Below are positions 43,196 through 52,500 of a DNA stretch of 52,500 bases, one piece after another. A program made the translations under genes and the position numbers. This DNA comes from Mesostigma viride (lineage: Eukaryota > Streptophyta > Mesostigmatophyceae > Mesostigmatales > Mesostigmataceae), in assembly GCA_009746045.1 (NCBI GenBank), contig RPFO01000645.1, positions 1,686,586-1,739,085 on the forward strand, given 5' to 3'. The notes beneath the pieces are model-generated. The model had not been told where the DNA came from and ran no database searches. It saw only the letters and a list, made by a program, of their open reading frames with translations. How positions within the stretch are numbered: position 1 is the stretch's first letter; every line of letters starts with the position of its first letter.

Positions 43196-44490
43196 TAGCT
43201 CTGGATCGGGTACCACCTGCGTTTATTGCTGCCATTCGCCGACTGTATGAGGGCTCACAGGCAGTAGTGCGGACTGCGGAGGGCACCACTCCACCATTCC
43301 CCCTTCACCACGGGGTGTGGCAAGGAGTGTCCTGTCCCCATACCTGTTCATTATTGTCGTGGATCACGTCATGCGTCGGGCACGTGCGCGCTTTACTGCT
43401 CTTAAGGGGTTCGAGCCAGGCTTGGACATCCTTAACGTGCATGAAAGAGCACGGCGGGGTTAGACCTGGTTACCGCCTTGCCGACCTGATTTATGCAGAT
43501 GATACCACCCTCATCGAGAGCCCCGAGCACATTCAGACCTGGCTGGACTGCCTAGGCGCGGGCGGTGGGGCTGGAGATTAGTGTCAAAACTGAGGCGATG
43601 GTGATAGGGGCATCCAGTAAACCACCGCTGCCGCGCCTGCTCGACGGGACGGAGGTCCCGTTCCGCGACTGCTTCAAGCTGTTGGGGAGCTGGCTTCCTG
43701 ACACCGCCGACGATGTAGACACCCGCATCGGCCTTGCCTGGGCCAAGCTCCGTTCGCTCACACCTTACTGGCGCTCGAAGGGCCTGGACGGGCACCGCAA
43801 GCGCATGCTCTTCAAGGTCCTCGTCCTCACGGTGCTCACGTATGGCGCCGAGGCGTGGACCCTCCCACCCAAACTGGCAGCTCGGCTCGACGGCACTGTT
43901 TACAGGATGCTCCGGCAGGTCCTTATAACGTAGGTTTTTCCGAGCGTCCGTCATCAGAGTCTTTGTATCATGGCATGCCCCGTGTTTCGGACGAGATTAG
44001 GCAGCGTAGGATAGCATTTGTAGGACACCTTGCCCGCACCAGCCAGGTCGACACCACCCTTGGTCTGCATGGCCGGCCCCCAGCGGCTTGGCCAGCCAGG
44101 GCGGCACATTCTGACCTGGCCTGGCCCCGCGGACATTCCCAAACTTTAGGGTAGGGAAACCTGTCACCAACTACGTTCAGATGTTGCTGGACGACCTAGT
44201 GGTCCCAGCCCAGTTTGAGCACCGCATCCACTCTCTCTCCCGTCTTTGGACTGCCATGCAGGACAAGACGAGGTGGAAGAAGATTGTCAAGGCGCACACG
44301 CCCGACCCTGTGGGCAAGCCACCTCCCCCCAAGCGGAGGAGGCGTTTTGATGAGTAGTGTAGTTAGGATTTTCTAGATAGAATTAGGATCGTTCGATCAC
44401 GCGGCTTCCTCCACCCCATCCATCATGAAATATGTGCTACATGACCTCCCCACGGAGGCATGTTATAATTTAATTTAATTTAATTTTTTA
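43196..44490 (+). pseudogene. LINE ORF2 fragment 2: reverse transcriptase palm to 3' end
   Basis: Starts inside the RT domain (PPAFIAAIRRLYEGS, GVWQG), with a frameshift before the palm. It has YADD at about 43492-43503 followed by TTLIE. Another shift near 43560 leads to a VGLEISVKTEAMV block, KLLGSWLPD, LVLTVLTYGAEAWTLPPKL and a post-RT domain. The frame remnants end with a basic RRRRFDE-like C-terminus at about 44357, then a 3' UTR and an AATTT-type tail (44463-44490). The YADD box and GAEAWTL motif are typical of LINE reverse transcriptases. It could be the autonomous partner family of the ORF1-only elements, but this copy is dead. Confidence 0.8.
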
Positions 44491-44559
44491 CATCATCCAT
44501 TCCATCCCATGTTAATTCCCCTCCCACCGGCTGAGGACTTATATGCTCACGTGACGCAG

Positions 44560-44766
44560 TCACGTGTCTATTAATTAATTAATTAATCAATTAGTTAGTT
44601 CATCAATTAATCCTCCCCACAGAGGTATGTTCTATAGCTTCTAGAGCGTGGCATCTTGAGCAGCAGAGAGTTATACTCTCTGCATGGGCCGCACTGAAAG
44701 CACTTGTACGTGGCTTTATAACTACTTCAAAGTTAAAAGCTAATGCATCATCTGGTGTGGATTCCA
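44560..44766 (-). repeat. LINE 3'-UTR end, minus strand
   Basis: A TTAA-type tail at about 44570-44610 is followed by CTCCCCACAGAGG and an AGCAGAGAGTTATACTCTCTGCATGGGC hairpin region (in part), related to 17738-17790. The UTR is cut by the retroelement insertion at 44781 and continues after 45147. Confidence 0.6.
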
Positions 44767-44780
44767 TCGATCATATGCAT

Positions 44781-45133
44781 TAAAAATTATAATAATTACT
44801 TATATCAGAGTGAATGCACCCAATTAACCATAAACAAAGCCAACGCTAACAAGACTACACGTACAAGAGATACCACGACAAAATAACTATACAATTAACG
44901 AACCGGCATGGGACACTCCACACCGCGGAATGAAGTAAAACAGCCTAATAAGTACCATGCTGCGCCGCAAAGTCAGCCCGCGTGCGGCGGAGCAAGATGT
45001 CAGCCATAGCCCGGGTAAGCGCTACCGAAAGGCGTTGGTGCCAGTACGCGACGTGACCCAGGTCCGCGCTGACCAAGGGGCCCGCTAGCCGGCTGGCCCT
45101 CCAGGTCCAGGCGATCCTCCCGGAGCCATGATG
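44781..45133 (-). mobile_element. 353-bp 5'-truncated retroelement end
   Basis: Flanked by a perfect 14-bp duplication TCGATCATATGCAT (44767-44780 and 45134-45147). The minus strand encodes, with one frameshift, REDRLDLEGQ and an ALTRAMADILLRRTRADF end like the ORF at 11513-11803. A 3' UTR matching 27340-27400 and 40758-40860 follows. It is inserted in LINE DNA. Confidence 0.85.
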
Positions 45134-45199
45134 TCGATCATATGCATACTAGATGTACCGACATGGCCGCGTCAGCTATAAGAGCTCCATACTATTCTA

Positions 45200-45800
45200 C
45201 ACTACGTTGCTATAGATAGTCCGGCCCCAAGGCTGGGGTTGCTGGGCCCGGGGGCTGCTGGCTGGCCGGCGGTGGGGGGTGGCTGCTGCAGGGCATGTGG
45301 TGGACGTAGATGACCGCCCCCCTCCAGTTATGTACCGGCTTCTGCCCTGCTGTCTGCCGGAGCTGGAGGTATAATTAATTGATTAATTAGTTAATTAATT
45401 AATTAAACTCGTGCTCCCGTTAAGGGGAGTCACGGAGCACCGGAGTGCTTTTAATAATCCCTGTGTGTGCATGCACAACAGTCCTGAAGAAAGGGCAGAG
45501 ACCCCCTTTCTCCTTCATGCCAGAGGCATGCCACAGCAGCAATCGGACACGATAGTAGACGACCCGGCAAGTTCTGTGGGTGCAATAAGACCCGTGTGCA
45601 TGAGCATATCATAACAAGGAGCGTGGGCAAGTAAGCTAACTAATAATAGCCAGGACATAGCATGGCTGTACAAGGGCTAATTAAGCTAGTAGGGCTATCT
45701 ATGGCTGGAGGTAGGTCGGCCATATATCTCCTGTCGACGTTGTTGCTGCGCCCGAGGGTCGAGCCGGCGCCGGCGTCGTCGATCCAGCGTGTAGGAAGTC
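45200..45800 (-). pseudogene. LINE ORF1 C-terminal fragment split by another LINE end
   Basis: The C-terminal ORF1 coding sequence (plus strand GTGGACGTAGATG..., TGTCTGCCGGAGCTGGAGGT) at 45200-45371 continues at 45714 (GGTCGGCCATA...GTTGTTGCTGCGCC), matching 18000-18100. The break holds the insertion 45372-45703. Several indels are present. Confidence 0.7.
45372..45703 (-). mobile_element. 332-bp 5'-truncated LINE end
   Basis: A TTAA-type tail (45372-45406), the 3' hairpin (45411-45440) and a 3' UTR like 13063-13310 are flanked by the perfect 10-bp duplication GCTGGAGGTA (45362-45371 and 45704-45713). The insertion split an older ORF1 fragment. Confidence 0.85.
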
Positions 45801-45939
45801 CCCACGAGCCAGGCCTGCTTCCCCACGAGCCAGGCTTGACACGCTTGAGAACTGACAGACAGGAGCTTGCATGTCCGCCATGTACTCACTCAAAGGCCTG
45901 ACCGCCCACGCTGACCGGCCCGCTTGCATGGCGACCCGT

Positions 45940-47990
45940 CAGACATGCCTCCTTTCACCTCCCGCGACGTCACGGAGGCGGTCCAGTGTCTTCGTTACGA
46001 CGCCGCCACCGGCTCCGACGAGATTCCGGCTGCGGTAGTGAAACTTGCAGCCGCCGAGTTTGAGGACACTGGTGTCATGCTGCTCTTCCAGGATATCTGC
46101 AATTAACCGCATTCTGCTGTCGTCGCAACCGCCCCCAGCGGCCTGGCAATTACACAGTTTTCGCACGATGCTGTACAAGAACAAGGGGTCACCAGCCGAC
46201 CCTGGTAACTACAGAGGGGTGTGCATCCAAAGTACCCCCCTCATCAAGCTTCTCATGCAGCTCGATCATCCTGAACCGCCTGCGCACGGCCCTGGACGGC
46301 CACCTCAGCGAGACTCAGCACGGCTAATTCCGTTCAGGTCGCAACACAGTACAGGCACTCTTCGCTACTCGCCGCCTTGAGTGCATGGAAGAACTGCAAC
46401 GCCTAATTCAGCCTGGTGAGTCCCCTCTGCACCTTGTGCTGGTGGACTTCATCAAAGCCTTCGATTCGGTTTTCTGACCTGCGCTGTGGGACATCCTCGC
46501 TCTGTTCCGGATCCCCCGCCCCCTTATTGCTGTCATGCATCCGCAACCTGTATGAAGGGTCCACCACTTCGGTGGCCGCACTTAATTCCTACGGGACCAC
46601 GCCACCATGCCCTTTACAGAAGGGCCGGGGTGTGGCAGGGCTGCGTGCTGTCGATCACCCTACCTGTTCATTATTGTTGTCGAATACGTAATGATTCAGG
46701 CGCGCAAGCGCCGGTTTGCCCGCATTGTGGGTAGGGAACCAGGGGTGCAGGTAGCCAACCGTTTCTGGCATGGCGAGGCGGACACGGAGATCCGGCTGGC
46801 GGACAGCATCTATGCAGACGACACCAGTGACCCTCTTCGAGGGCTCTGAGCATGTGCAGGCGTGGCTAGCTTGACTGCCTGGCAATCGACGCCCGTGCGG
46901 TGGGGCTTGAGGTCAGCAAGAAGACAGAGGCTCTGGCGATTGGGCTCAGCCCCCGCCTGACCTCTTTCTCCTTGACGGCTCCCGAGTCCAGTATATAGGG
47001 ACGGCGTCAAGTTGTTGGGCAGCCTCCTCCCCCGCTGCGAGGCCGATGTGGACCACCGTATCTCCCTCGCCTGGCACGCTTTGCGCCAATACCGGGCCCT
47101 GTGGCGCAAGCCCTATAGTTGGGCAAGATAGAGAAACAGGACCTGTTTAATTAAGGTCCTAGTCCTCCCTGTTCTTACGTACGGGGCCGAGACGTGGACC
47201 CTCACCGGCCGCCACCCTGGCCCGAAAGCTGGACGGCGCGGTCACCAACATGCTGCGATCCATTTTCCGTGTAGGCGACGCTGCATGCTCATGTTCGCAA
47301 TGAGGACCTGTACCTCGGCATGCCATATATCACCAGCACCATTAAGCATGCAGCGGCGCCTGCAGCTAGTAGGGCACTAAATCAATTAATTAATAGTAGA
47401 CACGTGACTGCGGCACGTGAACATAAGTCCTCAGTGGGAGGGGAACGTGGGATTGAATATGGATGGTGTAAGCTATATCTAGGTCCTAGTAGTTACAGGG
47501 CCGGTGCATGTGGGCACCGCGGCCCGAGTAGGGCACTTAGCTCGCACCAACCATGCAGGTAGACACCTCACGTGGCCCCCCCGCGGGGCTGCGCCCAGCT
47601 CAGCCTGGCCGGCACCTCCTTATACGCATGGGCCGGGCCCAGCAATGCTCGCCGCCGCAAGGCCCGCACCTTCAAAGAACAGCTAGTCGAGGACATGGGG
47701 GGCCTACTAGGCCTCTCCGTGATTTGGATTAACAAGATCGATGATGGACAAGGCCAAGTGGGCCCAGGTCATAGAGGACAGCGAACCCCCTCCCGTGGGG
47801 ACGCGCCCGCGTTTGCAAACACGCGGGAAGCACGCCAGCCAGGTCCCCTACTATATAGGGTCGAGAGCTTAGACTAGAGTTGGCTTGATGTTGTAGATAG
47901 ATTAGACCGCGGTAGGACTGTTTGCATCCATCCATCCATCGGGGTTAAAATGCTCCGTGACTCCCCAACGGGAGCACGAGTCTACTTCAT
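45940..47990 (+). pseudogene. LINE ORF2 fragment 3: reverse transcriptase to 3' end
   Basis: Heavily frameshifted but ordered RT blocks: RDVTEAVQCLRYDAATGSDEIPAAVVKL-like fingers (45960-46050), YKNKGSPADPGNYRGV (about 46170-46220), LVLVDFIKAFDS (palm A, about 46435-46470), GVWQGCVLS (about 46627-46655), a YADDTS box (about 46812) and a post-RT GAETWTLTG-type block near 47190. The 3' UTR ends with the hairpin (about 47950-47977) and a TTAA tail at 47985. Multiple stops show that it is dead. Confidence 0.75.
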
Positions 47991-47995
47991 TAATT

Positions 47996-49620
47996 AATTA
48001 TTAAAGGTGATCGCAGCACTGGGGAGGGCGCCTCCCGCCTTTATAAGTACCCCGTGAGTGGGAAAGGCGGAGGACCTCGGGCCAGCCGGAGCTCGCCGGT
48101 ATGATGAGGGCTTTGGTTGGGGGCAAGAATTTTTGTCCTCAAACGCCTGGGCAAGCTTCTCTGAGTTTTCACCTTCAAGCAGGTCGAAGTGCTTGACGAT
48201 GACGTTATGGCTGCATGCGCTTGTCAAGCTCAGCGGGCCTCCTCACGGCCAGGTCAAGCGTATAGTAATAATGTTGCTTGAGTTAGTAACATGAAGCGAT
48301 AGCGGAGCTGGATGAGTGGTGGTGGTGTGGTTCATGATCAGCATGGCTGCCCAGCCAGGCCTAGGTGGACGATAAGCGGATGGATCGATGGGGGTAGGCA
48401 TCGCCGGCGGGGCCAGATGCAGGGCCGGCAGTGGCCGGGTGCACGGCAATATGGCCTCACCACCTGCTGGGCTGCCAGTGAGGCCTGCCGTGTTTTGCAG
48501 GCACTCAATGGTGATTGCACGTTGTCCTGGAGGCGCTTGTCGATGTCGAGGAGCTGGGCTGTGATGGCGTCCCGGTGGTCAGGTGGTGGTGGCTTTGGAG
48601 GTGGAGGCGAGGACTGGGTGGAGGTGGCGGCCAGAGGAGATCGATGGTGGAGAGTGAAGGAGGTCGAGCTCGGCAGCCAGCGTGCCACCCATGGCTGCAT
48701 GCCACATCTGCAGCTAGGGGGGTCACGTGCTGCTCGTCATGCAGGGCCTCCTTAACTCGAGTTAAGGAGGGAGCGCAGAAGGTGGCTTAAATGGTCAGGG
48801 GGAGGGGAGCCCTGAGGATCGTCGACGGCCGGAGCTGAGGAGGTACATAGAAGAGAGCGCAGAGCTGAACGGAATAAGGCGGGGACGAGGGTAGGGGAGC
48901 AGGTTTTCAGGATTACGGGGTGAAAAACGGCCGTCGGCACCCTAGCTCCGTCGCGGAGGCGCATATGGTACGTGGCGGAGGTGCTTGCATCTGGAGCTGG
49001 TCAAGGAGCGAGGCGTGCCAGTTGCCACCCACAAAAGTGACAAAACACGTGCTCCAGGAGTTTGACTGGGGCCGCCCAGCTGTTGAAAATACTGAGCTAG
49101 CCGGGCTGGTTGACGTCAAGGTCGCTCTCGGTCCAGCTGGGTTTATCAGGGCGACTGCGCTTGTCATGGGCTCAGGCAATCGATGCCGATGGCGAGGCGA
49201 GCCCGGGGGGGGGGCTGCATGGCCCTACCACCAACGCGCCTGACTAGTGGCACCGCTACCTTCCGGGCCGGCCTGAGGGCGGAGCTGCAGCCGGAGCTGC
49301 AGACCGGCTATTTTCAGGGCTCAGGCGCCTCAGCGCAGGCCCGCCAGGATGCGTTGCATAGAGTACTTAGTGTTTGCTCGTCATAATAAATATTGTGTAC
49401 GTGATAGCTCCGGGAAAATATATCAGCGTGTGCGTCTTAGTAGAAAGATCGACGAAGCGATTGTGATTGTCGCGGCAAAATTTGGAGCCCAAACGTGAAA
49501 GTTATGTGCGCCGCCGTCAGCCATGTTTATCCCGTGGCTCGTGGCTCGTGGCTCGTGGCTCGTGGCTCGTGGCTCGTGGCTCGTGGCTCGTGGATTGTGC
49601 CTCGTGGCTTGCACATTGCT
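47996..49620 (-). pseudogene. decayed LINE copy: ORF1 and 5' end, minus strand
   Basis: The minus-strand translation shows NVIVKHFDLLEGENSEKLAQAF (48120-48215), the equivalent of the intact ORF1 core. Further upstream are the helical Ala/Thr-rich part (48500-48750) and the N-terminal region (49020-49330), all with indels. The 5' UTR (49380-49520) matches 19316-19445. The 3' half of ORF1 and the 3' UTR are missing where it abuts the plus-strand LINE tail at 47985. Confidence 0.75.
49533..49594 (-). repeat. GTGGCTC 7-bp array at a LINE 5' end
   Basis: About eight and a half tandem copies, against about two in the intact LINE (19451-19467) and one or two degenerate copies at 15950. It marks the 5' end of the element on the minus strand. 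Confidence 0.8.
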
Positions 49621-49623
49621 CGT

Positions 49624-49710
49624 GCAGCTCGTGGCTCGTTCAGGGATATGTGTTACATATCCTCCCCACGGATCGTATTCTTCATGATTCAATTAATTAG
49701 TTAATAGTTA
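49624..49710 (+). repeat. short LINE 3' end
   Basis: TCAGGGATATGTGTTACATATCCTCCCCACGG, in part, matches 42575-42605. It is followed by AATTAATTAGTTAATAG as the tail. Confidence 0.55.
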
Positions 49711-49899
49711 GGGCACAACCGGATCTAGCCATGCAGTATACAGCACAGAAGGGAGGGACTCCCAGGCTTTTCTTACAACCATGCAGACTAGCTTAATTGC
49801 TTGCAGTCCGGTGCCGCGCCCGCATGGCATGCTCTTTGTATTGTCAATGTACATGATGCTAGCATGCAGGCCGGTGACGGAAGTCCGCGCAGGTGGAGG

Positions 49900-50175
49900 T
49901 TATTGCCCCTGTGGATCTGAGCCGCTGTACACTAGCTACCGCCTCGTCATCCATTACAGTAGAGGACAGCTCAGATGAGGATTATATATCCCCCTCCCTG
50001 CCCCCTCCGGCCTCTAGTGCATGACTATATCAAGGAGACAACAAGTGACTATATGGTTGGGGCATGATGCAGACGATATTTGGAACTTTTGTGTAATTAT
50101 TTTTCTAATGAGATTAGCATAATACTCCGTGGTACGCCCATGCGCATGACACGCAAGTACTAACTTAGTTGTAAA
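49900..50175 (+). repeat. inverted partner of the acidic-tail element at 41035-41330
   Basis: The plus strand encodes a TASSSITVEDSSDEDYI-type end and then the same 3' flank as 41190-41035, ending CATGACACGCAAGTACT. A 24-bp difference at 50031-50054 is explained by a micro-insertion with a 9-bp duplication. Confidence 0.7.
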
Positions 50176-50361
50176 CTTACATGATGCGGGCGCAAACATG
50201 GTGGTGCGCGACCTAGATAGCTCTAACCCTTGAAAAAGCTTACTCCGTCTGAGCGGCTCCAGGCAGAAGGTGCTGAAATTCGAATGCTAACAACTCCTTG
50301 ACTTTCTGATTCAAACTTGAGTGTACATTGCATGCATGTGAACCGTTTACGTGCTTGCTCA

Positions 50362-52500
50362 CTAACTGTACTCATTTTCCAACTTGTAAAAATCGTTGAA
50401 GCCCACCGTCTCATACAGCTCATCAAAACTCAACAGGTCATCGCCAGATGGGTGGTTTCCAGCTCTCATTTTCTGCAGCGCCCGCTTCTGGGCCGCTAAA
50501 CTAACACTCAACATGGTCAGCCCAAACAGCTGCAACTTGAACCCAAGTCGTTGGCACACGGCCGCAGACAGCACTGGGTGCCCTGGTCGTTCCACCTGCA
50601 GGATGAAGCAATCATGAATGACAGTTTAAAAGCAGGAGGACACATAACGAGCAGCCAAGAATTGTATAATCGAAAATTTCAAACCAGATAAAAAATTACA
50701 TTATCGAAAAGATGCCCTGTAGGTTTACTACGCTCATAGGTTCGGCCTGATAGCCCATCCGTGCTTTTGCAGACACCCTGTGCATTACCTACAGGTGTGT
50801 TATGACCTTGGACCTTAACTCGAGACTACCGTTAAGCCCTGGTTAACTTTTCAGACACAAGCACATCAATGCAATTGCCAGCATGAACGCGACCACCAAG
50901 GTTGGAAAAACCGAGCAAAGCAGGATTGAAAGAAGGTAGCTTCAATTATCCGGCACAGAAAAGACGAGTTAAAGCCGCAGCCACGATGATGGCACACCCA
51001 TGGCTCCAGACTAGACGCAGGCCACATTGAAGCTAATGCAAACGCAATGACAAAGGTGGCAGGTTAGCACAGCTCCCCAAACAAGCAAGCTAGGGCATGT
51101 GGATATGAGCTTGCCCTCCTTTCCCACCAAAAACAGCAGCAGGCGAGCGTAGAAAAGCATCACTCCCAAAGCAGCAAACCATGTGTGCTGACGTGGATGA
51201 TGTCAGTTGTATCCATTATTAAGTTGTTAGCATATGATCATTTCAACACATCAATACTTGTGGATATCCTTGCCAGCAGCTAGGGCAGGTACCAATCAGG
51301 GCAGGAAGGCAGGCGATGCTAGCACCAGTGGATGCCCCCTTGGTTCACCTGCGCGATCAGCGTGGGCAGCATCACTAGCAACCGTCACTAGCAACAGCAT
51401 GACTTATACCTGCGCGATCAGCGTCGGCACGCGGATCGACCGGTTGAGGCGCTCCATCTCACTTTGGTCCTGCAACAGGGGCTCGTGTGGTGCATTCGGC
51501 GAGGTTTGTGTGTGTGATTAATTGTGTATACAGCGCGGCATAGGCACGATTTGTGTATGTGATGTGTGTATTGAACATGGAGTTGTCAGGTGCATGTGAC
51601 AAGATGTTGATGCACGGCTAAGGTACCCCACACAGGGCCCCCTCTGACAGCCGGACGCTCATGCAAACCTCAGCTAAGCCACCGCAGGTATCCAAGTCAC
51701 GTACCCCTACATCTATACCGCTAGCCACGGAAGACCTGTTTGTCCACAGGTTACTGTCCAAGAAAAAAGGTGCTGGCGTTCCTTGTACTGCCCGTGCAAG
51801 GATGTGCCCAGCACAGCTGACGCGCAAGCATGCCGAACATGTCGGTAGACAACAATCTCGCTCACGTCGCCTACATGGGAACATGCAGAGGCCTGACAAG
51901 GCCCCTGCCGAGAGAAATGAGCCTCGGCGGCATAAGCCGGGTACATATAGTGACCACACCGTGTCGCCAGATGAAGCCTGGGTAGGGGCGCATCGGAAGA
52001 TGTCCCTGACTGTTACTAGCAGGGAGGGCGTCGTGAGAAGAGCATACGCAGGCAGCTCTGAACAAGTAGCCAAGGACTTGAGATTTCAAGGGACAACAAT
52101 ACCCTGGGCTAGACGACAGGTTAACGAGGGCCTCTAGGCAGACAAACAAAACTCACAAACAAAAACTCACCATGCTGCCACCTGTACAATACCATGCCAC
52201 CCTGCCTGCCAGCAGCCCTCAGCGACCTGTTCACCTGGTGCTACCCTGCCGTGGCCCGAGCATGACACCACCATGGCGCTAGCTCGCCCACTGTCGTTCC
52301 TCCATCTGTGTGGCATGCGGCCACAAACAAGCGGGCATGGCCCGCTTATAATGATAACCCCCCGCTCCCCCCACCAAAAACAAGTTACTTTGAAATATAT
52401 ACTCCAATATATACCTTTGGCCCCTCGAAATAGACGATCTCGGCCCCCAGGTCCTCAAACGCCTGGCAACGCCACAACGCCTCGGCCAGCCCATCATCCA
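50362..52500 (-). CDS. isocitrate lyase/PEP mutase family protein, 3' part
   Basis: Exons on the minus strand: 52500-52415 (5' end off the window), 51469-51410 and 50595-50362 (stop TAG), all joined in phase 0. The encoded 125 residues show an ALWRCQAFEDLGAEIVYFEGP block, RVPTLIAQ, and then HPVLSAAVCQRLGFKLQLFG. These correspond to the strand-7/8 part and C-terminal helices of the ICL/PEPM alpha/beta barrel (methylisocitrate lyase and carboxyphosphonoenolpyruvate mutase-like enzymes). A family-like DLLSFDELYETVGFNDF-type end closes the protein. Such enzymes cleave or form C-C or P-C bonds next to a carboxylate. The usual Asn-Met-x-Glu-Gly-Gly after the barrel strand is altered, so the substrate cannot be named. 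The introns (50596-51409 and 51470-52414) hold no recognised gene. Confidence 0.85.

Noticed and set aside
51661-52137. 158-residue plus-strand frame opposite the ICL/PEPM gene
   Set aside because: Lies within an intron of the minus-strand gene; basic low-complexity translation without a recognised domain, and an opposite-strand frame of similar length exists.

Overview
The window is eukaryotic nuclear DNA. It has multi-exon genes with GT-AG introns (and one likely GC-AG intron), LTR and non-LTR retrotransposons, cut-and-paste elements and very large tandem arrays inside introns. GC-rich coding exons, a Raf-like (TKL) kinase and a plant/algal-type GT29 sialyltransferase-like gene fit a unicellular alga, possibly green lineage; this is inference and the species cannot be read from the sequence. 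No tRNA, rRNA, CRISPR or prokaryotic operon was seen.

Layout. About 1-8456 (+): 3' part of a TKL protein kinase gene whose product ends in a Pro-rich linker and two LIM domains; its introns hold a 1.8 kb minisatellite and a TCCC array. 8457-11503: intergenic DNA with a MITE and old repeat pieces. 11504-27400: a nest of transposons. A 5'-truncated non-LTR element (12-bp target duplication) is split by a 15.3 kb chromodomain Ty3/gypsy element (11879-27172, perfect TGTAC duplication). That element is itself split by two minus-strand LINEs, and one of those LINEs is split by a CACTA-like element. Removing each insertion with one copy of its target duplication rejoins the reading frames, so the nesting is firm. 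27413-40099 (+): a GT29 gene with all sialylmotifs, introns rich in 15-, 31- and 8-bp arrays, and an unusual Pro/Ala/Ser-rich tail. 40100-50175: a second transposon graveyard with LINE ORF1 and RT debris. 50362-52500 (-): 3' part of an isocitrate lyase/PEP-mutase family gene that runs off the right edge.

How it works together. The three host genes look unrelated (signalling kinase, Golgi-type glycosyltransferase, C-C/P-C lyase-type enzyme). The most notable material is in the mobile DNA. The gypsy element carries, upstream of gag, a small ORF resembling the RNase H1 N-terminal hybrid-binding domain, three identical TG8AGG polypurine tracts and a decayed extra ORF after integrase. Its LTRs look identical apart from one 32-bp duplication although it carries about 9 kb of passengers. 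An intact 469-aa L1-type ORF1 sits in a complete ORF1-only LINE. All domain calls come from reading motifs by eye; no database search was run.
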